A stretch of 10,792 nucleotides of DNA from Bacillota bacterium (GTDB taxonomy: Bacteria; Bacillota; Clostridia; Lachnospirales; Lachnospiraceae), in NCBI GenBank assembly GCA_023428885.1, contig JAEYWQ010000280.1, forward strand, positions 1-10,792, read 5' to 3'. The first letter of the stretch is position 1, and every line of letters starts with the position of its first letter. This document shows positions 1 to 6,035 of this stretch, in pieces. The translations under genes and the position numbers were made by a program. The notes beneath the pieces were generated by a model. The model worked only from the letters and a program-made list of their open reading frames with translations, had not been told where the DNA came from and ran no database searches.

Positions 1-629
1 GTATTAAGATAGTCTATAGTTTGAAGGATGTGCACCTTGTTTTCTTTGGGAAGACCTAGGATCACATGGACAACAATTGGAAGCTTCTCTTGATTCAATT
101 GTGCCACAGCCTGTTCAAAGACAAGAAGAGAATAACCTCGGTTGATTGCTTCTGCAGTATTATCGTGACATGTTTGTAGACCAAGTTCAATGAAGACAGG
201 CTTTATCTTATTACATTCCGCAAGAAGTTCAATCACCTCAGGAGGAAGGCAATCAGGCCTGGTTGCAATGGAGAGAGCTACAATATCTGGATGTGCAAGA
301 GCTTCCAGATAGACGCGCTTTAGATAGTTATAAGGCGCATAAGTGTTCGTATATGCCTGAAAATATGCAATATAGTGTTTGCATAAGGATTTCTTATTAA
401 CTAAAGCCTTAGCACTTTCGATTTGTTCAGTAATACTTAAGGCATTACTAGCTGCAAAATCACCGGAACCACCTTCAGAACAAAAGATACAGCCACCAGT
501 TCCTATCAAACCGTCGCGATTGGGACAGGTCATGCCCGCATTTAAGGAAAGCTTATATATTTTTTCATGGAAGGTATTCTTTAGATAAGTATCCAGTGAA
601 TAAAAGCGGTGTATTTGATTCGATACCAT
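1..629 (-). CDS. Radical SAM protein, TIGR01212/YtqA (MnmL-like) family, 3' end outside window
   Basis: My translation of the minus strand from the ATG at 629 stays open to base 1, giving 209 residues. Family members are usually about 310, so roughly the last third is missing. The N-terminus has the cluster-binding signature CPNRDG...GTGGCIFC with Cys35, Cys47 and Cys50, expected to hold a [4Fe-4S] cluster that cleaves S-adenosylmethionine. SIATRPDCLP (about 129-138) and the FIELGLQT segment (about 154-161) are typical of this subfamily. In Bacillus and Streptococcus the YtqA group, renamed MnmL, works with the methylase MnmM in making the tRNA wobble base mnm5s2U; the E. coli relative is YhcC. 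An AAGGAAA site (complement of 635-641), five bases before the start, overlaps the end of the malic enzyme gene, so the two are probably co-transcribed. The family call is secure. The tRNA role is inferred from family and would gain support from an mnmM gene further left. Confidence 0.88.
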   Translation of the reverse strand, partial: MVSNQIHRFYSLDTYLKNTFHEKIYKLSLNAGMTCPNRDGLIGTGGCIFCSEGGSGDFAASNALSITEQIESAKALVNKKSLCKHYIAYFQAYTNTYAPYNYLKRVYLEALAHPDIVALSIATRPDCLPPEVIELLAECNKIKPVFIELGLQTCHDNTAEAINRGYSLLVFEQAVAQLNQEKLPIVVHVILGLPKENKVHILQTIDYLN

Positions 630-639
630 GATAATTTCC

Positions 640-1794
640 TTATTTCTTTATATGAGCTTTCACTGCATTGCTAACCACTTCACATACACGGCTATCAAAT
701 GCTTCTGGCATAATGAAATCTTCATTCAATTCTTCATCACTCACCAAATTTGCTATTGCGACTGCAGCAGCAAGCTTCATTTCTTCTGTAATTTGTTGTG
801 CACGTCCTTCTAGGGCCCCTTTAAAGATTCCAGGGAAAGCAATTACATTATTTACTTGGTTAGGAAAATCACTGCGACCTGTACCAACTACTTTGGCCCC
901 AGCTGCTTTTGCTAGGTCTGGCATAATTTCAGGAACTGGATTAGCCATAGCAAATAGTATAGCGTCTTTGTTCATGGAGGCTACCATCTCCTGCGTGACA
1001 ATATTCGGTGCAGATACACCAACAAAGATATCAGCTCCTCTTAATGCATCAGCAAGTGAACCAGTTTGTCCTGACAGATTTGTAAGCTCCATCATCTGAG
1101 CCTGCATCCAGTTTAAATCTTTAGTTTGCTTGGAAAGAATACCAACTTTATCACAAAGGGTAAGATGTTGAAAACCATAGGTCAAGAGTAGTTTAGCGAT
1201 TGCAATGCCTGCAGAGCCTGCACCATTGATCACGATCTTACAATCTTCCTTTTTCTTATCTGTAACTCTTAGGGCATTGATAACTCCAGCAAGAACAACG
1301 ATTGCAGTACCATGCTGATCATCATGAAACACTGGAATATCTAATAATTCCTTTAATCTAGCCTCAATCTCAAAACATCTTGGAGCCGAGATGTCTTCTA
1401 AGTTAATTCCACCAAAGGCGGGAGCAATTGCCACGATAGTTCGAATAATTTCTTCAGTATCCTGAGTATCAAGACAAAGAGGGAAAGCATTCACATTGCC
1501 AAATTCTTTGAACAATACGCACTTTCCTTCCATGACAGGCATAGCAGCCTTTGCACCAATATTACCAAGACCTAACACTGCGCTACCATCACTAATTACG
1601 GCTACTGTATTAGCTTTGATTGTATATTTATAAGCAGCATCAGGATCTTTCACTATTTCTTTACAAGGTTCAGCTACCCCTGGAGTATAAGCTAATGAAA
1701 GATCTTCTCTTGATTTTACTTGGCATTTAGAAGTTGTATACAATTTACCTTTCCATTCTTCGTGAAGCTGTAATGCTTTGTCGTTCAATGTCAT
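640..1794 (-). CDS. Malic enzyme (malate dehydrogenase, oxaloacetate-decarboxylating)
   Basis: This 384-residue protein is a short bacterial-type malic enzyme, the class without the C-terminal phosphotransacetylase-like domain. It converts malate to pyruvate and CO2 in the cytoplasm while reducing NAD or NADP. The N-terminal malic domain holds the catalytic tyrosine in AYTPGVAEPC (Tyr36), the conserved lysine in MEGKCVLF (Lys91), and metal ligands in LEDISAP (Glu133, Asp134) and HDDQHGTA (Asp158/Asp159). The NAD-binding domain begins at VINGAGSAGIA (188-198, GxGxxG), and the late NPVPE motif sits near 285-289. The start at 1794 is supported by an AGGAGGA site (complement of 1801-1807) six bases upstream. 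A promoter lies at 1837-1865. Its only close operon partner is the radical-SAM gene. Cofactor preference (NAD or NADP) cannot be read with confidence from the sequence. Confidence 0.95.
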   Translation of the reverse strand: MTLNDKALQLHEEWKGKLYTTSKCQVKSREDLSLAYTPGVAEPCKEIVKDPDAAYKYTIKANTVAVISDGSAVLGLGNIGAKAAMPVMEGKCVLFKEFGNVNAFPLCLDTQDTEEIIRTIVAIAPAFGGINLEDISAPRCFEIEARLKELLDIPVFHDDQHGTAIVVLAGVINALRVTDKKKEDCKIVINGAGSAGIAIAKLLLTYGFQHLTLCDKVGILSKQTKDLNWMQAQMMELTNLSGQTGSLADALRGADIFVGVSAPNIVTQEMVASMNKDAILFAMANPVPEIMPDLAKAAGAKVVGTGRSDFPNQVNNVIAFPGIFKGALEGRAQQITEEMKLAAAVAIANLVSDEELNEDFIMPEAFDSRVCEVVSNAVKAHIKK

Positions 1795-1836
1795 GACGCA
1801 TCCTCCTGTAAATCACTCAACTTTATAATCTTAGTT

Positions 1837-1865
1837 ATCATAACACTTAAAACAAGGAAAAGCAA
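1837..1865 (-). promoter_or_regulatory. SigA-type promoter for the malic enzyme unit
   Basis: Read on the minus strand, a TTGCTT -35 box (complement of 1860-1865) is followed after 17 bases by a TATGAT -10 box (complement of 1837-1842). Transcription would start near 1830 and leave a leader of about 36 bases carrying the AGGAGGA ribosome binding site. The -35 hexamer is identical to that of the rpmE promoter in this window. The call is by consensus match only. Confidence 0.65.
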
Positions 1866-1918
1866 GAGGAGTGAAGGAGACATCTAAGCGTAAAGGGGTA
1901 TATTTATAAGTTCTAAGA

Positions 1919-1946
1919 TATGTCAGTATTGACACGTCTTGACATA
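1919..1946. promoter_or_regulatory. Possible operator: inverted repeat over the rho -35 box
   Basis: TATGTCA (1919-1925) and TGACATA (1940-1946) are a perfect 7-base inverted repeat. Nested inside, TGTCA (1921-1925) and TGACA (1930-1934) form a second perfect dyad with a 4-base spacer. Three half-sites thus flank and cover the -35 box. A DNA-binding repressor could act here, but part of the symmetry comes from the TTGACA consensus itself. No regulator is identified. Confidence 0.35.
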
Positions 1947-1966
1947 AGCATGAAAGTGTTTATAAT
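1939..1966 (+). promoter_or_regulatory. SigA-type promoter for rho
   Basis: A perfect TTGACA -35 box (1939-1944) and a perfect TATAAT -10 box (1961-1966) are separated by 16 bases. The predicted start of transcription is near 1973, leaving a leader of about 190 bases before rho. A second TTGACA at 1929-1934 is ten bases upstream, too far from the -10 box to serve the same promoter. Confidence 0.8.
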
Positions 1967-2166
1967 AAAGAGTAATATTGCTTGAGTGTAAACATAATGA
2001 TCAATACTTCTATGGAATAGAGCGCTTTGACGTTTGAAGTTCACGGAAATTGTTTAAAGGCCTAACGATTCTAAAAGCTTAATAGTAATAACTAAATCAC
2101 AATGATCTAATTCTTATCTTTAAAAACCCATTAAATTACAACATGAATATCAAAGGAGTAAATGGA

Positions 2167-3984
2167 ATGAGCAATAATTATGAAAGCCTGCCATTACCAG
2201 CCCTTCGTGAGTTAGCAAAAGCGCAGGGGATAAAAGGAGTTTCAGCGTTAAGAAAGCAGGAGCTGATTGATGCGATCAAGATGGCAGAGCAATCAGAAAA
2301 CCTAGCAAGGAAAACAGAGGAGTCAGAAACGAAGGAGGAAACACCTGTAGTCAAAGATTCAAACCTAAGTAATGAAAACAATAATAATCTTAATAAATTT
2401 AGTAATGAAAACAACAATAACAGTAATCAAATTAAACTAAATAGTGAAAACAACAATAACGGTAATCAAAGTAAATTAAGTAGTGAAAACAACAGTAACG
2501 GTAATCTAAGTAAATTAAGTAGTGAAAACAACAGCAACAGTATCCAAAATAGATTAAGTGATGATAAAGAAACTACAACAACAAGAGAAGCACAGCAAAA
2601 GGATATAAGGACAAGGCAGCAGACCCAGCAGCGACCTAGCCAACCGATGATGAGACGTCCTGCCACGAGCCCAACGAGTGGAAGCTTCCAGCAAAGAACA
2701 GATAATAATAGGAATGAATATAAAAGAAGTGATAATAATAAGGTAGAAAATATTGAACATGCCTGCATTGAGAATAGCGAGACAGCCAAAATTACTACAA
2801 GTAAAGTAGAAGCTGTTAAATCTGATATGGCAACGATACCTAGCGAGTACGAACAGCTAGACAGTGGGGAGACTAAGCGAGGGATACTTGAGGTTTTGAG
2901 CGATGGATATGGATTTATTCGTTGTGATAACTTCTTACCAGGTGAAAACGATGTTTATGTATCACCTGCACAGATTCGCCGTTTTAATCTTAAGACAGGA
3001 GACATTCTCGTTGGTAACACACGTGTAAAGAATCAAAATGAAAAATTTAGTGCACTTCTTTATGTGAAAAGCATCAATGGTTTACATCCGTCAGAAGCGA
3101 CTAAGAGAAAGCGCTTTGAAGACCTAACCCCAATATATCCTAATGAGCGAATTCATCTTGAAACGGTAGGTTGCGGTCCCGCTATGAGAATGGTGGACTT
3201 AATCTGTCCAATTGGTAAGGGGCAGCGAGGTATGATTGTATCCCAGCCAAAAGCCGGAAAGACTACATTATTAAAACAGGTAGCAAAGGCTATTACAAAG
3301 AATCATTCGGACATGCATCTGATAGTACTTTTAATTGACGAACGGCCAGAGGAAGTAACGGATATGAAAGAATCCATAGAAGGTGGTAATGTGGAAGTAA
3401 TATATTCTACCTTCGATGAACTTCCTGAAAATCATAAACGTGTATCAGAGATGGTTATTGAACGTGCAAAGCGTTTGGTAGAACACAAGAAGGATGTGGT
3501 AATTCTGTTAGACAGCATTACAAGATTAGCACGTGCCTATAACCTGACTTGTCAATCTTCTGGACGTACCTTGTCAGGTGGTCTGGATCCTGCAGCTCTT
3601 CATATGCCAAAGAAATTCTTTGGAGCTGCAAGAAATATGAGAGAAGGTGGAAGCTTAACAATCCTAGCTACAGCGCTTGTGGAAACAGGAAGTAGAATGG
3701 ATGATGTAGTATTCGAAGAATTTAAAGGTACTGGTAACATGGAACTAGTACTTGATCGAAGCTTATCTGAGAAGAGAATCTTCCCGGCCATAGATTTACC
3801 GAAGTCTAGCACAAGACGTGATGATTTATTGTTAACTCCGGTAGAACTGGAAGCAAACTATCTGATGAGAAAGGCATTAAACGGATTAAAATCAGAGGAT
3901 GCCATTGAAAGAATCGTTCAATTATTTGTTACTACAAAATCAAACAATGAGTTTGTAGAAATGATAAAAAAGACTAAATTATAG
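2167..3984 (+). CDS. rho: Transcription termination factor Rho with asparagine-rich insertion
   Basis: Rho is a hexameric RNA helicase that releases RNA polymerase from untranslated transcripts. The 605 residues show a Rho_N helical domain (about 1-40), a long disordered region (about 45-235), a cold-shock-like RNA-binding domain (about 238-305, with GYGFIR and DVYVSPAQIRRF), and a RecA-like ATPase core. The core has Walker A PKAGKTT (361-367), the conserved DERPEEVTD (391-399), Walker B VVILLD ending at Asp449, the Q-loop region near SGRTLSGGLD (465-474) and the R-loop region near GTGNMELVLD (521-530). E. coli Rho has 419 residues; the extra length is the insertion, which contains tandem Asn-rich repeats. 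An in-frame ATG at 2143 would add eight residues but lacks a ribosome binding site, whereas ATG 2167 follows GGAG (2155-2158) by eight bases and gives the family-typical N-terminus. The gene ends in TAG. No terminator separates it from rpmE, which has its own promoter. Confidence 0.97.
   Translation: MSNNYESLPLPALRELAKAQGIKGVSALRKQELIDAIKMAEQSENLARKTEESETKEETPVVKDSNLSNENNNNLNKFSNENNNNSNQIKLNSENNNNGNQSKLSSENNSNGNLSKLSSENNSNSIQNRLSDDKETTTTREAQQKDIRTRQQTQQRPSQPMMRRPATSPTSGSFQQRTDNNRNEYKRSDNNKVENIEHACIENSETAKITTSKVEAVKSDMATIPSEYEQLDSGETKRGILEVLSDGYGFIRCDNFLPGENDVYVSPAQIRRFNLKTGDILVGNTRVKNQNEKFSALLYVKSINGLHPSEATKRKRFEDLTPIYPNERIHLETVGCGPAMRMVDLICPIGKGQRGMIVSQPKAGKTTLLKQVAKAITKNHSDMHLIVLLIDERPEEVTDMKESIEGGNVEVIYSTFDELPENHKRVSEMVIERAKRLVEHKKDVVILLDSITRLARAYNLTCQSSGRTLSGGLDPAALHMPKKFFGAARNMREGGSLTILATALVETGSRMDDVVFEEFKGTGNMELVLDRSLSEKRIFPAIDLPKSSTRRDDLLLTPVELEANYLMRKALNGLKSEDAIERIVQLFVTTKSNNEFVEMIKKTKL
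2368..2556 (+). repeat. Tandem 39-bp coding repeat in rho (13-residue Asn-rich units)
   Basis: Rho residues 68-130 are five consecutive related units, the first of 11 residues and the next four of 13, with a pattern like (S/N)(S/N)ENN(N/S)N followed by a variable stretch ending in a basic residue and Leu or Phe. The last two full units differ at only a few positions. By my count residues 66-130 contain 27 Asn out of 65. The DNA is rich in AAC/AAT codons, so both whole-unit and triplet slippage could alter its length. It lies wholly inside the disordered linker and spares the RNA-binding and ATPase domains. Confidence 0.9.
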
Positions 3985-3993
3985 TTATAGGTA

Positions 3994-4022
3994 TTGCTTT
4001 TTTAGAAGGTGTATGCTATAAT
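3994..4022 (+). promoter_or_regulatory. SigA-type promoter for rpmE
   Basis: TTGCTT (3994-3999) and a perfect TATAAT (4017-4022) are 17 bases apart, with an extended -10 TG at 4014-4015. It begins ten bases after the rho stop codon. Transcription would start near 4029, so L31 can be made independently of rho. Confidence 0.8.
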
Positions 4023-4028
4023 GAGAAA

Positions 4029-4108
4029 GCTGTTTATTTGAATGAACAAGTATTCTCCTCTATGTAGGAGAAACTATCATAGGAATCTGACATAGAGAGG
4101 TGAAAATA
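4029..4108 (+). promoter_or_regulatory. Structured rpmE leader, possible L31 autoregulatory element
   Basis: Two hairpins can be drawn: TGTTTA/TGAACA (4031-4036 with 4043-4048) and TTCTCC/GGAGAA (4053-4058 with 4067-4072). The 8-base loop of the second contains TCTATGT (4059-4065), a perfect complement of ACATAGA (4090-4096), which abuts the ribosome binding site GAGAGGTGA (4095-4103). This allows an H-type pseudoknot, or alternatively a long-range 8-bp helix (4058-4065 with 4090-4097), either of which would mask the ribosome binding site. Translational feedback through such leaders is common for ribosomal proteins, and leaders for L31 genes have been proposed in several bacterial groups. Whether this one matches a known family I cannot test here. 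Confidence 0.5.
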
Positions 4109-4315
4109 ATGCAAGAAGCAATTCAACCAAAATACTTTCAGGCGAAGGTTACTTGTAACTGTGGAAACGAGTTTGTAACTGGTTCTACAAAACCAGAGAT
4201 CCATGTAGAAGTTTGCTCTAAGTGCCATTCATTCTACACAGGTCAGCAAAAAGCTGCTGCAGCTCGTGGAGCGATTGATAAGTTCAATCGTAAGTATGGT
4301 TTAGGTAACAACTAG
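4109..4315 (+). CDS. rpmE: 50S ribosomal protein L31, zinc-binding type
   Basis: This 68-residue protein is L31 (bL31), which sits on the large subunit and helps bridge it to the small subunit. It keeps all four zinc-ligand cysteines (Cys16, Cys18, Cys36, Cys39; a CxC and a CxxC pair), so it is the zinc-containing C+ form rather than the zinc-independent paralogue often controlled by Zur. The typical HxxVCSKCHxFYTGxQ core and the basic KFNRKYG end are present. I chose ATG 4109 because GAGGTGA (4097-4103) sits five bases upstream; a GTG at 4100 would place the start inside that site. It has its own promoter, leader and terminator, so it looks like a single-gene transcript between rho and DUF1385. 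Confidence 0.96.
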   Translation: MQEAIQPKYFQAKVTCNCGNEFVTGSTKPEIHVEVCSKCHSFYTGQQKAAAARGAIDKFNRKYGLGNN

Positions 4316-4341
4316 TTTAAGTATAATAAGACGATAAAATC

Positions 4342-4374
4342 AGGTTGAGGTTTGTTGAATCTCAACCTATTTTT
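4342..4374 (+). terminator. Intrinsic terminator after rpmE
   Basis: A perfect 8-bp stem, AGGTTGAG (4342-4349) with CTCAACCT (4361-4368), closes an 11-base loop and is followed by ATTTTT (4369-4374). It lies about 27 bases past the rpmE stop codon. It should end the short rpmE transcript. Confidence 0.85.
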
Positions 4375-4474
4375 AAATTGTAAATTTGTGTAAAAACTTC
4401 AATGATTTTTGTTACATGGTGTTTTGTTATGGGGAATCGCATGAGCGATAAGGGATTAGGCGCAGGAGGTTAAG

Positions 4475-5989
4475 ATGAGATCATCCGGAATTGGTGGCCA
4501 AGCTGTTCTTGAAGGCGTTATGATGAAGAACAAAGAGAAGTATGCAATTGCAGTTCGCAAACCTGACAAGGAAATTGCAGTTGAGATTAGCGAATATAAG
4601 GGAATAAGCGATAAGTATGACATCTTTAAGATGCCGATCTTAAGAGGTGTTGTTGCATTTGCAGATTCCATGATTATAGGCGTTAAGGCTCTTACATTTT
4701 CTTCGAGCTTTTTTGAGGAAGAGGAAGATAAAGAGAAGAAGGAAAAGAAAACAGAAGGTAAAAAGGGTAGTGATAGTTTCTTTACATTTATAACATTCTT
4801 TTTATCCATCGTATTGGCAGTTGGTATCTTTATTATATTGCCGTTCTTTCTTTCCGGCTTAGTAAGTAAAAAGATTGATTCTCAAATTGTTTTATCGATT
4901 ATTGAGGGTATCATTCGTGTTGGTCTTTTTGTAGGTTATGTAGTAGCTATTTCTCAGATGAATGACATCAAGCGATTTTTTCAATATCATGGTGCAGAAC
5001 ATAAGACGATTAATTGTATTGAACAAGGATATGACTTGACGGTAGATAACGTTCGTCGACAATCAAAAGAACATAAGCGCTGCGGTACTAGTTTCATGCT
5101 TTTCGTTATGTTAATTAGTATTATATTCTTCATGTTTATACATGTGGATAGCATATGGTTAAGATATGTGCTCCGTATTCTACTAATACCAGTTGTTGCT
5201 GGAGTATCCTATGAGGTGATACGTTTAGCAGGAAGAAGTAATCATATTGTTATCCGTATTATCAGTGCTCCTGGTATGTGGATGCAAGGACTTACAACGA
5301 AAGAACCTGATGATTCTATGATCGAAGTTGCAATTCAATCAGTTGAGGCAGTATTTGACTGGAAGGCTTACCTAGCTGAAAATAAAGCAGGTGGTCGAAG
5401 TAAGAAACATGCAGCAAACCAGACCAAGAAGGAAAAAACTACAGGGGATAAGTCTCAGAGCCAAAGTAAAAAGAGCAATTCCCAAGAAAATAAGTCCAGC
5501 GAAGCCCAGACAAAAAAAGGAAAGAATAGCAAAGAAAATAATAGCAAAGAAAATAATAGCAAAGAAAAGGCTAACAAACAGAAAACGAACGGAGAAAATA
5601 CTAGTACAGATATTCTGAACAAGGATAGTAAGAACAATGAACCTATGAATCCTGTAAAAGTACCTTCCAATCGTAATAGGAAATCCACTAGTAATAGTAC
5701 TGTGAAAGAAGAGTCCATAAAAGATGAGAGCTTGACTATTTCTGAAGCTACACAGGAACTAACCGCTGTAGATGAGTTAGCAAGCTTAGATAAAAATCTA
5801 TATGATGAACAGGAGTTAGCGCTTAGGGAAAAGCAAAATCAACTAAAAGAAAAGGTGAAACCACGTAATCTTGAAGTTAAATTAAGTTCCACTGAAATAG
5901 CTGCCTCCTTAGAGCCAAATGATGAAGAAGATGATGTCATTTTGAAGGCATTGGATCGTTATATATCCTTTGATAAAGAGGAAAAGTAG
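4475..5989 (+). CDS. DUF1385 (YqhQ-like) membrane protein with long low-complexity tail
   Basis: The first 300 residues or so are a typical DUF1385 protein (PF07136; YqhQ in Bacillus subtilis), an integral membrane family of unknown function. Hallmarks are GIGGQAVLEGVMM at the N-terminus, YHGAEHK (171-177), whose His and Glu could bind a metal, and RCGTSF (202-207). Hydrophobic segments lie near 102-130, 137-162, 206-225 and 229-250. A charged stretch (80-100) precedes the first. The family is usually about 300-330 residues, so the 504-residue length reflects a tail from about 305 that is rich in Lys, Ser, Asn, Glu and Gln and includes a fivefold-codon repeat. The last 20 residues look more ordered. 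AGGAGG (4464-4469) lies five bases before the ATG. I see no convincing promoter after the rpmE terminator, so the promoter is weak or unrecognised. It is probably co-transcribed with prmC, 46 bases downstream. Confidence 0.9.
   Translation: MRSSGIGGQAVLEGVMMKNKEKYAIAVRKPDKEIAVEISEYKGISDKYDIFKMPILRGVVAFADSMIIGVKALTFSSSFFEEEEDKEKKEKKTEGKKGSDSFFTFITFFLSIVLAVGIFIILPFFLSGLVSKKIDSQIVLSIIEGIIRVGLFVGYVVAISQMNDIKRFFQYHGAEHKTINCIEQGYDLTVDNVRRQSKEHKRCGTSFMLFVMLISIIFFMFIHVDSIWLRYVLRILLIPVVAGVSYEVIRLAGRSNHIVIRIISAPGMWMQGLTTKEPDDSMIEVAIQSVEAVFDWKAYLAENKAGGRSKKHAANQTKKEKTTGDKSQSQSKKSNSQENKSSEAQTKKGKNSKENNSKENNSKEKANKQKTNGENTSTDILNKDSKNNEPMNPVKVPSNRNRKSTSNSTVKEESIKDESLTISEATQELTAVDELASLDKNLYDEQELALREKQNQLKEKVKPRNLEVKLSSTEIAASLEPNDEEDDVILKALDRYISFDKEEK
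5525..5569 (+). repeat. Three tandem 15-bp coding repeats in the DUF1385 tail
   Basis: Two identical copies of AATAGCAAAGAAAAT (5525-5539, 5540-5554) are followed by a third differing at its last base (5555-5569). They encode NSKEN, NSKEN, NSKEK. The unit is five codons, so gain or loss of a copy keeps the frame. The repeat lies in the disordered tail and not in the membrane domain. Confidence 0.9.
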
Positions 5990-6035
5990 CCTTCAAGAAT
6001 AAGGTGTTAGGTTATAGAAAGGCATGGTTATTAAT

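Larger units (their letters stand above)
1795..2166. other. Divergent intergenic region between malic enzyme and rho
   Basis: This stretch of about 370 bases holds no convincing gene. From left to right it contains the malic enzyme ribosome binding site and promoter, about 70 bases that may carry control sites, an inverted repeat overlapping the rho -35 box, the rho promoter, and a rho leader of roughly 190 bases. The leader has only a small hairpin near 2008-2022 and no poly-U terminator that I can see. A seven-codon open frame at 1997-2020 has no good ribosome binding site. Confidence 0.7.

Noticed and set aside
668..1099. Plus-strand open frame opposite the malic enzyme gene
   Set aside because: It lies wholly antisense to a full-length conserved enzyme, and its composition is what a shadow frame would give.
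1997..2020. Seven-codon open frame in the rho leader (possible leader peptide)
   Set aside because: It has no convincing ribosome binding site and no attenuator hairpin follows, so it is probably chance.
2368..2556. Regular repeats as a CRISPR array
   Set aside because: The units are in-frame, contiguous and coding, with no unique spacers; they are a protein repeat.
2466..2789. Leu-rich, membrane-like minus-strand open frame opposite the rho repeats
   Set aside because: The Leu-rich pattern is the reverse complement of the Asn-rich repeat codons; there is no independent evidence for a gene.
4375..4474. Promoter for DUF1385 between the rpmE terminator and its start
   Set aside because: Weak pairs such as TTGTGT (4386-4391) with TTGTTA (4409-4414) match the consensus too poorly to report.
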